Source: Clostridium sp. (lineage in GTDB: Bacteria > Bacillota > Clostridia > Clostridiales > Clostridiaceae). From it: a DNA stretch of 64,000 nucleotides. Shown here piece after piece: positions 25,109 to 34,807 of the stretch. Numbering within the stretch: the first letter of the stretch is position 1; the number at the start of each line of letters is the position of its first letter. The notes beneath the pieces were generated by a model, which saw only the letters and a list, made by a program, of their open reading frames with translations, had not been told where the DNA came from and searched no databases. The stretch lies in NCBI RefSeq assembly GCF_029258205.1, contig NZ_JARHZJ010000015.1, positions 1 through 64,000 on the forward strand, written 5' to 3'. Both the position numbers and the translations under genes were made by a program.

Positions 25109-26377
25109 ATGAATTTACTTATAGAAAATATAAGAGCTATATCTTATGCATTAGTAAGTCCTACCTTGTCTTTAATGTTAATATTAATAGCTATAATTTT
25201 TTATTTTAAAAATAGGAAGATAGCTTTTATGCAAAAGTTAATGCTTGGGAGGAGTATCCAGTCTCCTCTTGAAATGACTTTATTGCAGATATTAATTGGT
25301 ATATTAGGAGGGCTAATAGCTAGTTTATTATTAAGTATTTTAGGAGTAACTTTTGAAAATAGTTCTTTAATAGATGTTATTTTAATAATATCAGTATTTT
25401 CTATTGTATATAAGAATAGATTTATTAAAATTCCTTATATAGCAGCATTTCTAGGTATTATAGGAGTTTTAGTAAGCATTAATACTGAATACTTTGGAAA
25501 AGGCTTTAGTTTTTCTATTAATTTAACTTCAATCATTGTATTAATAGGTGTTTTCTCAATTGTTGAAGGTATTTTAGCAGTTATGGATGGAGACAAAGGT
25601 TATCTACCTATATTTGCTCAAAAAGATGGAAAGTTAGTAGGTGGATTTGGTTTTAGAAGATTTTGGGCACTACCTTTATGTTTATTAGTTGCTTTAGGAG
25701 CTAATAGTGGAAATTCAATTATTAATGAAATTAAAGATTTACCACAATGGTTACCATTTTTTTATGAATATAAAGCTAATGCTATAATGAGTGTTGCAGT
25801 TTTAGGAACTTTAGCAGCTTATGGAGTAACTTCATATGAAGGAACTACATTTACTCAAAGTAAAAGAGGTAAGACAATAACATCTGGATTAATTAATATT
25901 GCATATGGTATAGTGGTTATAATATTAGCTTATTTATTCAAGGAAAATTATATTTTTACTATTATATTAATTATTTTAATTCCATTACTATATGAACTTA
26001 GAATAAGAATTGAACTGAAATTAGAATCTCTTAGGAAGCCAATATATTTTTCAACTGATGATGAAATATGTATTTTAGATGTTTTACCAAATTCTATTGC
26101 ATATAAGAAGGGATTAAGAAGTGGAGATAAAATAGTTAAAATTAATGGAGAAATTCCTAAGAATGAAAAAGAAGTATTTATGGCAATAAAGAGAAATTTT
26201 TATGGCTTAGATCTTGAAATAAGAAAAAATAATGGGAATGTTGAGAAGCATACAATTACAGGCGAGGATAGAGGAAAGCAGTTTGGAATAGTGTTAGTTC
26301 CTAAAGGAATATCGTTTGATAAAGAGATAGATGAATTTTTAGAAAAATTAAAAAAAGCCAGTAAAGATAAAGAATAA
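25109..26377 (+). CDS. MinJ-like multi-spanning PDZ protein
   Basis: A 422-residue protein with about eight hydrophobic segments in the first 300 residues and a cytoplasmic PDZ domain at about 310-400 (ILDVLPNSIAYKKGLRSGD). Its architecture and position after ctp and before uvrB match Bacillus MinJ, which links DivIVA to MinCD in placing the division septum. Sequence identity cannot be measured here, so the name is inference from layout and synteny. It is 23 bases after the protease gene with GGAGG, so the two are co-transcribed. Confidence 0.8.
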   Translation: MNLLIENIRAISYALVSPTLSLMLILIAIIFYFKNRKIAFMQKLMLGRSIQSPLEMTLLQILIGILGGLIASLLLSILGVTFENSSLIDVILIISVFSIVYKNRFIKIPYIAAFLGIIGVLVSINTEYFGKGFSFSINLTSIIVLIGVFSIVEGILAVMDGDKGYLPIFAQKDGKLVGGFGFRRFWALPLCLLVALGANSGNSIINEIKDLPQWLPFFYEYKANAIMSVAVLGTLAAYGVTSYEGTTFTQSKRGKTITSGLINIAYGIVVIILAYLFKENYIFTIILIILIPLLYELRIRIELKLESLRKPIYFSTDDEICILDVLPNSIAYKKGLRSGDKIVKINGEIPKNEKEVFMAIKRNFYGLDLEIRKNNGNVEKHTITGEDRGKQFGIVLVPKGISFDKEIDEFLEKLKKASKDKE

Positions 26378-26398
26378 AAAATAAATAATGGGTAACTT

Positions 26399-26455
26399 GG
26401 CTGTATCTAATCTTCACGTATTAAGGTGAGAATTATTTAAAGATACAGTCTTTTA
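26399..26455 (+). terminator. hairpin between the MinJ-like gene and uvrB
   Basis: GGCTGTATCT (26399-26408) pairs with AGATACAGTC (26441-26450), with a second inner stem (TCAC with GGTGA). TCTTTTATA follows. The tip resembles the arms of the longer element at 10121-10229. Confidence 0.7.
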
Positions 26456-26473
26456 TAGTTAGGAGGGAACATT

Positions 26474-28468
26474 ATGGGAGAATTTAGAATAAAATCAAAA
26501 TTTAAACCTACAGGTGATCAGCCTAAAGCAATAGACACATTAGTTGAGTCTATTGAAAATGGTAATAGAGGGCAAACTCTTTTAGGAGTTACAGGATCAG
26601 GAAAAACATTTACTATGGCAAATATCATAGAAAGAACTCAAAAACCAACACTTATTTTAGCTCATAATAAGACATTAGCAGCTCAACTTTGTGCTGAGTT
26701 TAAGGAATTCTTTCCCGATAATATAGTAGAGTACTTTGTTTCATATTATGATTACTATCAACCAGAGGCTTATGTACCTCAGACCGATACTTTTATAGAA
26801 AAGGATGCATCTATTAATGATGAGATTGATAAACTTCGTCATTCAGCCACTTCAGCACTTTTAGAGAGAAGAGATGTAATAATAGTTGCATCAGTTTCTT
26901 GCATATATGGACTTGGTAATCCAGAGGAGTATAAAAAGCTTACAATATCTTTAAGACCGGGTATGATTAAGGATAGAGATGAAGTTATTAAAAAGCTTAT
27001 AGAAATTCAATATGAAAGAAATGACGTAGACTTTGCTAGAGGAACTTTTAGAGTAAGAGGAGATAATTTAGATATAATTCCTTCATCTTCATCATCTAAG
27101 GGAATTAGGATTGAATTCTTTGGAGATGAGATAGATAGAATAAGAGAGTTTGATATTCTTACAGGAAATATAATTGGAGAAAGACAACATGTTAGTATAA
27201 CTCCAGCATCTCACTTTGCTGCATCTGAGGAAACCTTAGAAAGATCAATAAGTGTAATAGAAGATGAACTTGAAGATAGATTAAAAGTTCTTACAGCTGA
27301 GGATAGAATCTTAGAGGCACAAAGGTTAAAGCAGAGAACAAATTATGATATAGAAATGATTAGAGAGATGGGATATTGTCAAGGTATAGAGAACTATTCA
27401 AGAATATTAGATGGTAGAGCACCAGGAACTCCACCTCAAACTTTACTTGATTACTTTCCGGAAGATTTCTTAATGTTTATAGATGAAAGTCATGTTACAT
27501 TACCTCAAGTTAGAGCAATGTATGCTGGTGATAGATCTAGAAAGGCATCTTTAGTTGATTTTGGATTTAGATTACCTTGTGCTTTTGATAATAGACCACT
27601 TAAATTTAGTGAATTTGAAAGCAAAATAAATCAAGTAGTCTTTGTAAGTGCTACTCCAGGGGAGTATGAACTAGATCATTCTAAGGTTGTGGCAGAGCAA
27701 ATAATAAGACCTACTGGACTTTTAGATCCTGTAATTGAAATAAGACCTATACAGGGGCAGATTGATGATCTTTATGGTGAAATTCAAAGAACTGTACAAA
27801 GAGGATTTAGAGTCCTTATAACAACTCTTACAAAGAGAATGGCTGAGGACTTAACTAAGTATTTAAAAGATTTAAATGTTAAAGCTACATATATGCATTC
27901 TGATATAGATACCTTAGAGAGAATGAAAATAATAAGAGAGCTTAGACTTGGAGAGGTTGATGTATTAATAGGTATAAATCTTTTAAGAGAAGGATTAGAT
28001 ATACCTGAGGTAGCTTTAGTTGCAATATTAGATGCTGATAAAGAGGGATTCTTAAGATCTGAAACTTCATTAATACAAACCATAGGTAGAGCGGCTAGAA
28101 ACTCTGAAAGTAAAGTAATAATGTATGCAGATAATATTACCAAGTCTATGGAGAAGTCTATTAAAGAAACTGAAAGAAGAAGAGTTATTCAGATGGAATA
28201 TAATAAAGAACATAATATTACGCCTACTACTGTAAGTAAAGAAGTTAGAGATATAATTGAAGCTACTAAGGTTTCAGAACAAAAAGAAAACTATGAAACT
28301 GAAGTTAAAAAGGCAGTTAAGAAAGATATTCCTATAGAAAAGCTTATAGAGCAATATGAAAAAGAAATGAAGGAAGCTGCTAAAAATCTTCAGTTTGAAA
28401 GAGCTGCTGAACTTAGAGATATAATAAAAGATTTGAAGAAAACTCTAAATAAAGATTTCGTTTACTAA
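26474..28468 (+). CDS. uvrB: excinuclease ABC subunit B
   Basis: A 664-residue superfamily 2 helicase-like protein. Walker A is [10 protein letters not shown] (residues 36-45), the beta-hairpin region carries [21 protein letters not shown], and [17 protein letters not shown] and [11 protein letters not shown] follow. The C-terminal UVR coiled coil at about 620-655 binds UvrC. It verifies damage in nucleotide excision repair. In many Firmicutes uvrA follows at once; here uvrA lies 30 kb downstream. It has a TAGGAGGG site after the hairpin. Confidence 0.97.
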   Translation: MGEFRIKSKFKPTGDQPKAIDTLVESIENGNRGQTLLGVTGSGKTFTMANIIERTQKPTLILAHNKTLAAQLCAEFKEFFPDNIVEYFVSYYDYYQPEAYVPQTDTFIEKDASINDEIDKLRHSATSALLERRDVIIVASVSCIYGLGNPEEYKKLTISLRPGMIKDRDEVIKKLIEIQYERNDVDFARGTFRVRGDNLDIIPSSSSSKGIRIEFFGDEIDRIREFDILTGNIIGERQHVSITPASHFAASEETLERSISVIEDELEDRLKVLTAEDRILEAQRLKQRTNYDIEMIREMGYCQGIENYSRILDGRAPGTPPQTLLDYFPEDFLMFIDESHVTLPQVRAMYAGDRSRKASLVDFGFRLPCAFDNRPLKFSEFESKINQVVFVSATPGEYELDHSKVVAEQIIRPTGLLDPVIEIRPIQGQIDDLYGEIQRTVQRGFRVLITTLTKRMAEDLTKYLKDLNVKATYMHSDIDTLERMKIIRELRLGEVDVLIGINLLREGLDIPEVALVAILDADKEGFLRSETSLIQTIGRAARNSESKVIMYADNITKSMEKSIKETERRRVIQMEYNKEHNITPTTVSKEVRDIIEATKVSEQKENYETEVKKAVKKDIPIEKLIEQYEKEMKEAAKNLQFERAAELRDIIKDLKKTLNKDFVY

Positions 28469-28715
28469 TTTACATAATTATGTTTAATAAAGTAATTGTT
28501 GAATTGAAAAGAGTTTTACAAATTTAAATTAGATGTTAAAATGAATAATAGATTATAAAAAATAAATATAGAATGAGATAAAATACAATACAAATAAAAA
28601 GCATAAGTATATAATTAAAGGCACTATTAGATATAATTAAATCAATATTAATGTTTAATTTTATAGAGGAATCTAAAAGCGCTGAAAGAATGTATTTAAG
28701 TTTTAGGAGGAATAT

Positions 28716-29567
28716 ATGGCTGTTAAAGTAATTACAGATAGTACTAGTTGCATACCAAAAGATTTAGCAGAAAAGTACGGAGTAGAGATAGTATCTTTAA
28801 GCGTTATAATGAATGGAGAAAGTTATAAGGAAGTAGATATAGATAGTGAAGCTTTTTATGATGAATTAGCTAAATGTGATAAACTTCCAACTTCATCTCA
28901 ACCACCAATGGATGAATTTTATAATGCTTTTGAAAAATTTGCTAAGGATGGTTATGATATAGTCGCAGCGTTTATATCATCTAAATTAAGTGGAACATAC
29001 ACAACATCATACATAATAAAAGATATGATTTTAGAAAAATATCCTGAGGTTAAAATTGATCTTATAGACTCTCAAACTTCAGTAATGGCACTTGGAATTG
29101 GTGTGTTAGAAGGAGCTAAGGCAGCTCAAGAAGGAAAAGATTTTGATGAGGTTTCAAAAATAGTAAGAGATACTATAGAAGAATCAGAGATAATCTTTGT
29201 TCCAGGTACTTTAGATAACCTTAAAAAAGGTGGTAGAATAGGTGGAGCTTCAGCTTTATTTGGAAAAATGCTTAAAATAAATCCAATTCTAACAGTTAAA
29301 GAAGGTGCTGTTGTTGTAATGGATAAAGTTAGAACTAAAAAGAGAGCGATAGATAAGATTGTAGACATAGTTAAGCAAGATTTAAAAGAAAAGGGAATAA
29401 AGAAAGCTGTAGTATGTCATATATTAGCTGAAGATGAAGCTAAGGATTTAGCTAAGAGACTTAAAGAAGAATTAGATTTAGATTCAATGATTGGTGAAAT
29501 AAGTGCAGTTATAGGTGTACATGTAGGTGTCAAAAGTGTAGGTATAGCTTACTCTAGAGAATCTTAA
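28716..29567 (+). CDS. DegV-family fatty-acid-binding protein
   Basis: A 283-residue protein of the DegV/EDD fold. Diagnostic segments are ITDSTSCIPKDLAEKYG, PTSSQPPMDEF, ISSKLSGTYTTS and LKKGGRIGG. DegV proteins bind a long-chain fatty acid; relatives (FakB) present fatty acids to the FakA kinase for phospholipid synthesis. No fakA is near, so a FakB role is possible only in trans. It has a strong TAGGAGG site. The 245 bases upstream show nothing I can name beyond AT-rich DNA. Confidence 0.92.
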   Translation: MAVKVITDSTSCIPKDLAEKYGVEIVSLSVIMNGESYKEVDIDSEAFYDELAKCDKLPTSSQPPMDEFYNAFEKFAKDGYDIVAAFISSKLSGTYTTSYIIKDMILEKYPEVKIDLIDSQTSVMALGIGVLEGAKAAQEGKDFDEVSKIVRDTIEESEIIFVPGTLDNLKKGGRIGGASALFGKMLKINPILTVKEGAVVVMDKVRTKKRAIDKIVDIVKQDLKEKGIKKAVVCHILAEDEAKDLAKRLKEELDLDSMIGEISAVIGVHVGVKSVGIAYSRES

Positions 29568-29583
29568 TTAGATATAAAATTAA

Positions 29584-29636
29584 AAAGAAGGTTATAAATG
29601 GTGTAATATAATAATTTATAAAAACGTAACCTTTTT
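29584..29636 (+). terminator. weak hairpin after the DegV gene
   Basis: AAGGTTA near 29588 pairs with TAACCTT near 29628, followed by TTTTTATA. The loop is long, so confidence is low. Confidence 0.45.
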
Positions 29637-29666
29637 ATAAATAATGATATTTGATATTATTTTAGC

Positions 29667-29708
29667 AAAGAACAAATTAAAATTACAAAATTTTAATTTG
29701 TTCTTTTT
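29667..29708 (+). terminator. strong hairpin downstream of the DegV gene
   Basis: A perfect 18-bp stem (29667-29684 with 29689-29706) with a four-base loop ACAA. The stem itself ends in a T-rich run. Confidence 0.7.
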
Positions 29709-29819
29709 AAATATATAAATAGTTTAAGATATGTGTAAATATTGTTCTTTATTTATAAGAATTTGAAGTGAATATTTACGTGAAATATAGGCGAAATTTA
29801 AATTATATGGAGGGAGAGA

Positions 29820-30824
29820 ATGAAAAAGTTTTTTAAAGTATTAGGAATTATATTATTGACCTTAATAATTATAATAGGAGCTTTAGCTTATTATTTTAGA
29901 GGACAAATAGGTTTTTATGTAAACATAGGAAAAGAGTATTTAGAATTAAAGGAAAATCCACCAAGTATTGATGATTTAAAGAACATTAAAATGAGTGAAG
30001 ATATGGATTTTAAGGATTTAGTTTATAAAAATACTAATGGTAAACCTCAGACTTTAGATATTTATGGCCCAGAAAAGAAATTAAGACATGGATCACCAGT
30101 AATTCTTTATGTTCATGGAGGAAGTTGGATTTATGGAAATAAAGAAATACCGGATATTATAGCTCCTCTTTTAGATTCATTTAGAAAAGAAGGATATACA
30201 ATAATAAGTGTAGAGTATGAACTTGCTACTGATAAGGTTGATTTTAATAAACAAGCTTCAGATGTTAAGGATGCTATAAGATGGGTTTATAAAAATAAAG
30301 AAACTTATGGATTTAATACTGATGAAATTGGGGTTATAGGGGCTTCTGCTGGGGCGCATTTATCATTGTTAGCAACGTATAGTGGGAATGATGAATTTGT
30401 TGATGATAAGGAACTTGCTAATTATCCATCAAATGTTAAATATGTTGTAGATTTCTTTGGGCCAACTGAACTTAGCGGTTTAGACATGACTATGGCTTCA
30501 GTGGATTTAAATAATTCAATAGAGAAAACTGAAAAGCAATTAAGAGGAAAAGAAAGTATAAAGGAATACATGGATAAATATAGTCCAATAAATTACGTAA
30601 AGCCTAATTTACCAAAGACTTTAATAGTTCATGGACGTCAAGATAAGTTAGTTCCTTACAGTAATTCAATGGATCTATATAATAAGAGTAAAAGTATGGG
30701 GAATGATATTCAAATACTTACGTTGGAAAATAGTGGTCATGATTTTTCTCAAGTTGATGTAAATGAAGTATTTGAACTAGGTTTCAAAGTTTTAAACTTT
30801 ATAATTTTTAATACTAAATTTTAA
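29820..30824 (+). CDS. membrane-anchored alpha/beta hydrolase (carboxylesterase type)
   Basis: A 334-residue protein with an N-terminal membrane helix (about 6-26) and a hydrolase domain of the hormone-sensitive-lipase/BD-FAE type. Oxyanion motif HGGSW is at about residue 99, nucleophile Ser in GASAGAH at about 179, the acid in GRQDKLVPY at about 276 and His in SGHDFSQ at about 307. The catalytic triad is intact. Members hydrolyse short-chain or acetyl esters; the substrate is unknown. A GGAGGG site and its own terminator-bounded region suggest a single-gene unit. Confidence 0.88.
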   Translation: MKKFFKVLGIILLTLIIIIGALAYYFRGQIGFYVNIGKEYLELKENPPSIDDLKNIKMSEDMDFKDLVYKNTNGKPQTLDIYGPEKKLRHGSPVILYVHGGSWIYGNKEIPDIIAPLLDSFRKEGYTIISVEYELATDKVDFNKQASDVKDAIRWVYKNKETYGFNTDEIGVIGASAGAHLSLLATYSGNDEFVDDKELANYPSNVKYVVDFFGPTELSGLDMTMASVDLNNSIEKTEKQLRGKESIKEYMDKYSPINYVKPNLPKTLIVHGRQDKLVPYSNSMDLYNKSKSMGNDIQILTLENSGHDFSQVDVNEVFELGFKVLNFIIFNTKF

Positions 30825-30980
30825 TAGGAAGGTAAACTTTTATATATTTTAAGAAATAATTTATATTTATTTTCTTTAAATTAAAATTTATAAATTATAT
30901 TATAGTTTGTGCAAATTTCACTTTTATTATAAAAGAAGATATAATAAAACCATCAAATTTTTTAGGGTAAGGAGTTTTCT

Positions 30981-32546
30981 ATGGATAAGAGGTTATTAAG
31001 AGTAATAAAGTATGACTATGCAGTAGAAATGGATAAAAAGAGAAACTTAAAAACCATAAGAACACTATATGATATGAGTGAAAAAGAAAAATACCATATA
31101 GATGAACAAACATGGCATGATTTAGATTTGGATAAGGTTTATTCAAAATTAGATAGAAATTATAGTAGTTTAGGAGAGGCTACACTTTATTCAATACTTA
31201 GAAATCCCCTAAATGATGAAAAAAAGTTAAATAAGAGAAGAGATGAAATAGAATATTTTAAGGAAAATGAAGATATAAGATTCAATATTATGGGGATATT
31301 TTTTGAGTTGGGAAGAGATAAAAAGAATAGTTTGTTAGATATGATTAATGAAAAGCTAATAGAATCTAATAAGTTTAAATATTATTTTTATACAATTTCA
31401 GGAAAGATCTTACCTTTAATATTGATACTTGCTTCAATATTTATAAGTGTGAATGCAATGCTTGGGTTAATGGGTGTAACTTTCTTTAATATTTATATAA
31501 ATAGTAAGGAAAGAGAGCGCATTAAGGCTAATGGGCTTATGTATTTAAGAAGAGTAATAAAGGCATCTAAGCATATAGTTAAAATTAATGATAAAAATTT
31601 AGAATCTTTTAATATAAAAATAAGAGAAAACTTAAAAGATTTAAAATCAATAGATAGAAATACTAGAATGATTAGCTTTATTAATATGTGGGGTGGATTA
31701 TTTGAATTTATGTCAGTATTATTTTTATTAGAAGAAACTGCATATTATAAAATTGCTGATTCTATAGAGAAAAATAAAAATACAATTTTAAGCCTTTATA
31801 AAACATTAGGTGAAATGGAGGCAATCATATCTATTGGCAGTTATGAAGAAGAAAAAAAGGATAAAATAACTAAACCTAAATTCATAAAAGAAACCACATT
31901 AGAGATAAAAAATGGAATGCACCCAATTATAGAAAATCCAGTAGCTAACTCAATAAACATGAGTAAGAGAGGCATTGTTCTTACTGGAACTAATATGTCA
32001 GGTAAATCAACTTTTTTAAGAATGTTAGGAGTAAATATGCTTTTTGCTCAAACTTTTAATTTTGTTTTAGCAGAAAAATATGAGGCACCAATATTTAATA
32101 TAGTTACTTCAATTAGTCCAAATGATGATTTAAGTATTGGTAAAAGTTTTTACATGGCTGAAGCAGAATCAATTTTAAGAATAATAAGAGCGTTAGATAA
32201 GGAGTTACCAGTATTTTGTGCAATTGATGAAATATTTAGAGGAACAAATCCTATAGAGAGAATATCAGCTTCAGCAGAGATTCTTACTTATATAAATAAT
32301 AGAAATAGTATTTCTATAGTTGCAACTCATGATAGAGAATTAGTTGACATATTAAAAGAAAGTTATGAGTTTTATTATTTTAGCGAAAATGTTGATAGTA
32401 AAAATGGGTTAAGTTTTGATTATAAGCTAAAAAGAGGAGTATCTAAAACTAGAAATGCTATAAAATTATTAGATTATATAGGTTATCCAAAAGATATAAT
32501 AAACAAGTCATATAGAAGATCAGAAAAGCTAGAAGGCTTTATTTAG
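30981..32546 (+). CDS. membrane-embedded MutS-like ATPase
   Basis: A 521-residue protein. Residues 1-130 are alpha-helical and charged. Two adjacent membrane helices lie at about 142-174, and a helical lever region at about 185-295 contains another hydrophobic stretch (about 231-252). The MutS domain V ATPase covers about 305-521, with Walker A GTNMSGKST at 336-344 and Walker B CAIDEIFRGTN at 413-423, then a signature His in VATHDREL. The MutS mismatch-binding domain I is missing, so a mismatch-repair role is unlikely. Membrane placement of a MutS ATPase is unusual. The function is unknown. The FadR-type regulator follows after 14 bases and is probably co-transcribed. Confidence 0.85.
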   Translation: MDKRLLRVIKYDYAVEMDKKRNLKTIRTLYDMSEKEKYHIDEQTWHDLDLDKVYSKLDRNYSSLGEATLYSILRNPLNDEKKLNKRRDEIEYFKENEDIRFNIMGIFFELGRDKKNSLLDMINEKLIESNKFKYYFYTISGKILPLILILASIFISVNAMLGLMGVTFFNIYINSKERERIKANGLMYLRRVIKASKHIVKINDKNLESFNIKIRENLKDLKSIDRNTRMISFINMWGGLFEFMSVLFLLEETAYYKIADSIEKNKNTILSLYKTLGEMEAIISIGSYEEEKKDKITKPKFIKETTLEIKNGMHPIIENPVANSINMSKRGIVLTGTNMSGKSTFLRMLGVNMLFAQTFNFVLAEKYEAPIFNIVTSISPNDDLSIGKSFYMAEAESILRIIRALDKELPVFCAIDEIFRGTNPIERISASAEILTYINNRNSISIVATHDRELVDILKESYEFYYFSENVDSKNGLSFDYKLKRGVSKTRNAIKLLDYIGYPKDIINKSYRRSEKLEGFI

Positions 32547-32560
32547 AAAGGATTGTTAGG

Positions 32561-33250
32561 ATGTTTAAACCAGTTAAAAACATGAAAGTTTATGAACAGG
32601 TTGTTGATCAAATAAAAGAAATGGTTAGAATAGGACAGATAAAAAAAGGAGATAAGCTTCCTACAGAGAGAGTTATGGCGGAAGAATTGCAAGTAAGCAG
32701 AACGTCTATAAGAGAAGCTATGAGAGCTTTAGAAGTTGTAGGATTAGTGGAAAGTAGACAGGGAGCAGGTAATTATATAAGAGAAGAGTTTGATGATGTA
32801 TTATTAGAGCCACTTTCAATAGTATTTATGCTTCAAAATGGAACTAATAAAGATATTTTTGAATTAAGAGAAGTATTAGAATTGTCTACTATATTTTTAT
32901 CTGTAATGAGAATATCTGATGAAGAATTAAAAAAGCTTGGTGAACTTGTTGAAAGGTTTAAGACATCTAGGAATGAAAAAGAGAATGTTAAAATTGATAG
33001 CGAATTTCATAGTATAATTGTTAAAGCAGCAAACAATGTACTTATAACTAATTTATTAGAAGTAGTATCTGAGTTAGTTGATAAGTTCATAACTGAAGGA
33101 AGAAGAGCTATTCTAAGTGATGAAAGAAACAAAGAAAAGCTATTAGATTTTCATGAAAAAATATATCTAGCTATAAAAAATAGAGATGTTTATTCTGCAT
33201 ATAAATATATGCAAGAGCATTTTGAATTAATAAAGGAAAATATTTATTAA
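32561..33250 (+). CDS. GntR/FadR-family transcriptional regulator (FCD domain)
   Basis: A 229-residue regulator. The N-terminal winged helix (about 8-75) carries IKKGDKLPTERVMAEELQVSRTSIREAMRALEVVGLVESRQGAG. The C-terminal FCD domain (about 95-225) has metal-binding candidates Asp/His in DSEFHSII, a late HEKIYLAI and HFELI. Relatives such as LldR and PdhR sense small carboxylates. The ligand and targets are unknown; the likely self-regulated operon includes the MutS-like gene. No terminator is obvious directly after it. Confidence 0.9.
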   Translation: MFKPVKNMKVYEQVVDQIKEMVRIGQIKKGDKLPTERVMAEELQVSRTSIREAMRALEVVGLVESRQGAGNYIREEFDDVLLEPLSIVFMLQNGTNKDIFELREVLELSTIFLSVMRISDEELKKLGELVERFKTSRNEKENVKIDSEFHSIIVKAANNVLITNLLEVVSELVDKFITEGRRAILSDERNKEKLLDFHEKIYLAIKNRDVYSAYKYMQEHFELIKENIY

Positions 33251-33464
33251 TTGAGACTTTATTTAAAATTAAAGTAAAATATAATTCTATATAATAACTG
33301 AAAATTGAATAAAATATTCAAAAGACATATGCTTAAGTTAAGGTCTTAAAAATATATGCTTAGCGTAATGAATTTGGCTTTTAGTTCAAATGATATTTTA
33401 AATCAAAGTAAAGTTTGTGAATAAAATAAATTGAAAATTTAATTAGCATATAAAATTTCATGAT

Positions 33465-33506
33465 AAAAAATACTCCTTTTAAATTAATTTTAAAAGGAGT
33501 ATTTTT
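33465..33506 (-). terminator. terminator of the HsmA-like gene
   Basis: A perfect 19-bp stem (33465-33483 with 33488-33506) with a TTAA loop begins three bases past the minus-strand stop. Its ends are A and T runs, so it could also stop plus-strand transcripts. Confidence 0.88.
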
Positions 33507-33508
33507 TG

Positions 33509-33907
33509 TTATGATGTCATTCCTATATACATACCTATAAAGTATGGGATAAGCCATATGAACCAAACTACTAAACTGAATTTATGGAATATAGCCTTTG
33601 ATTTTTCACTACCTTTGTTTAAAACAACTGTTGCCCAAACAGCGTGTATAAGCATTAAAATAATAGCAAGCATACCTGTTGATTGATGTATTAATAAATC
33701 AGTTGGAGTAATAGCTTTATCAGTTCCTGATGCAACGATTCTACTCATTGTATAAGTTCCAAGAGTATCGCATACTAAACCACACCAAAAGATTATTACA
33801 TGTTTTTTCTTTAATATACCTGCTCTATGCTCGCTCCAAACACCAATTGTGTAAAATATTAGTGCTAATGTTATAAATATAATAGCTGGAATTAATAATT
33901 TAGGCAT
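33509..33907 (-). CDS. HsmA-family (TIGR03987) four-helix membrane protein
   Basis: A 132-residue protein with four hydrophobic helices (about 5-25, 38-58, 75-97, 108-130). Conserved-looking features include YTIGVWSEH, FWCGLVCDTLGT and LLIHQSTGMLAIILMLIHAVWA, with several histidines inside membrane segments that might bind haem or metal. I match it to the family known as TIGR03987/HsmA, whose role is unclear. It is monocistronic with an AAGAAGG site. Confidence 0.78.
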   Translation of the reverse strand: MPKLLIPAIIFITLALIFYTIGVWSEHRAGILKKKHVIIFWCGLVCDTLGTYTMSRIVASGTDKAITPTDLLIHQSTGMLAIILMLIHAVWATVVLNKGSEKSKAIFHKFSLVVWFIWLIPYFIGMYIGMTS

Positions 33908-34274
33908 AAAAAAACCTTCTTTCTTAAATTAGAATAAAATTTTATAGCCTGTCCTTAATTTGAAGTTTTCATATATTAAAAGAAATCTAAAGTGTGGATT
34001 TACTTTAATATGTGAAAATTAATTTTCATTGTGGACTAGGTTCATATTAATAATAACATATTTACAAAAAATTCATAGACCTAATAAGAAAGTTTTATTT
34101 ATAAATTGTTTTAAAAATAAAATTTATCTTTAATTTTATATATTTATATAATTAAAATTAGTTTTTATAAAAATAATTTGTATTTTAAAAGAAATTAAAG
34201 AAAAAAATGTATTTAGTGATATAATAAATGTAACTAATTATAATAAAATATTAGTCTTAGAGAGGAGAATAGAA
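33908..34274. other. divergent intergenic stretch with a long hairpin
   Basis: About 365 bases between the HsmA-like gene and lepB. The main structure is a 53-base imperfect hairpin, 33966-34018, with arms of about 24 bases beginning TTTTCATATATTAAA and ending TTTAATATGTGAAAA. It could lie in the HsmA leader. The rest is AT-rich with no open frame. Confidence 0.5.
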
Positions 34275-34784
34275 ATGTTTAAAAGCTTAAAAGAATATAT
34301 ATCAATTATTTTTGTAGCTATAATATTAACATTTCTTGTAAATAAATTTTTGGTTTTTAAAATAGTAGTTCCAACTCCATCAATGGCGCCAACTATTGAG
34401 CCAGGAGATCAACTTTTTGCTACAAGAATATATAATTTATCTAATATGAAAAGAGGAGATATGATAGTTTTCTATTCAAAGGAATTTGATGAAAAGATGA
34501 TAAAAAGACTTATAGGGTTACCAGGAGAGCGGATAGAAATAAAAGAAGATGGAACAGTATATGTAAACAATGAAAGGTTAGATGAGCATTATATAAAATA
34601 TCCAGGTGGTAAAGTGAATATAAATTTTGAAGTTCCAGAAGACAAATATCTTTTGTTAGGAGATAATAGAGATAATAGTAAAGATGCAAGGTATTGGAGC
34701 AATCAATATATAGATGGTGATGATATATTAGGAAAAGCTCAAATAACAGTATGGCCTTTGAACAGATTTAACTTTGCTAATTAA
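34275..34784 (+). CDS. lepB: signal peptidase I
   Basis: A 169-residue type I signal peptidase with one N-terminal membrane helix (about 9-29). The catalytic Ser36 lies in PTPSMAPTI and the general base Lys77 in MIKRLIGLPGE, followed by the family motif LLGDNRDNSKDARYW. It removes signal peptides from exported proteins outside the membrane. Length is typical of Gram-positive enzymes. It starts a two-gene unit with the unknown membrane protein that begins 24 bases later. Confidence 0.95.
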   Translation: MFKSLKEYISIIFVAIILTFLVNKFLVFKIVVPTPSMAPTIEPGDQLFATRIYNLSNMKRGDMIVFYSKEFDEKMIKRLIGLPGERIEIKEDGTVYVNNERLDEHYIKYPGGKVNINFEVPEDKYLLLGDNRDNSKDARYWSNQYIDGDDILGKAQITVWPLNRFNFAN

Positions 34785-34807
34785 ATAATAAAATTAAGGG
34801 AGTTACT

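Noticed and set aside
26380-26473. SOS (LexA) box before uvrB
   Set aside because: No GAAC-N4-GTTC-type palindrome is present; the only structure is the CTGTATC hairpin.
27784-28143. 119-codon minus-strand frame within uvrB
   Set aside because: It is antisense to helicase motifs of uvrB, with no start signals.
28469-28715. Possible riboswitch or T-box leader before the DegV gene
   Set aside because: I checked for T-box (TGGN bulge), SAM, lysine, glycine and cobalamin core motifs and found none.
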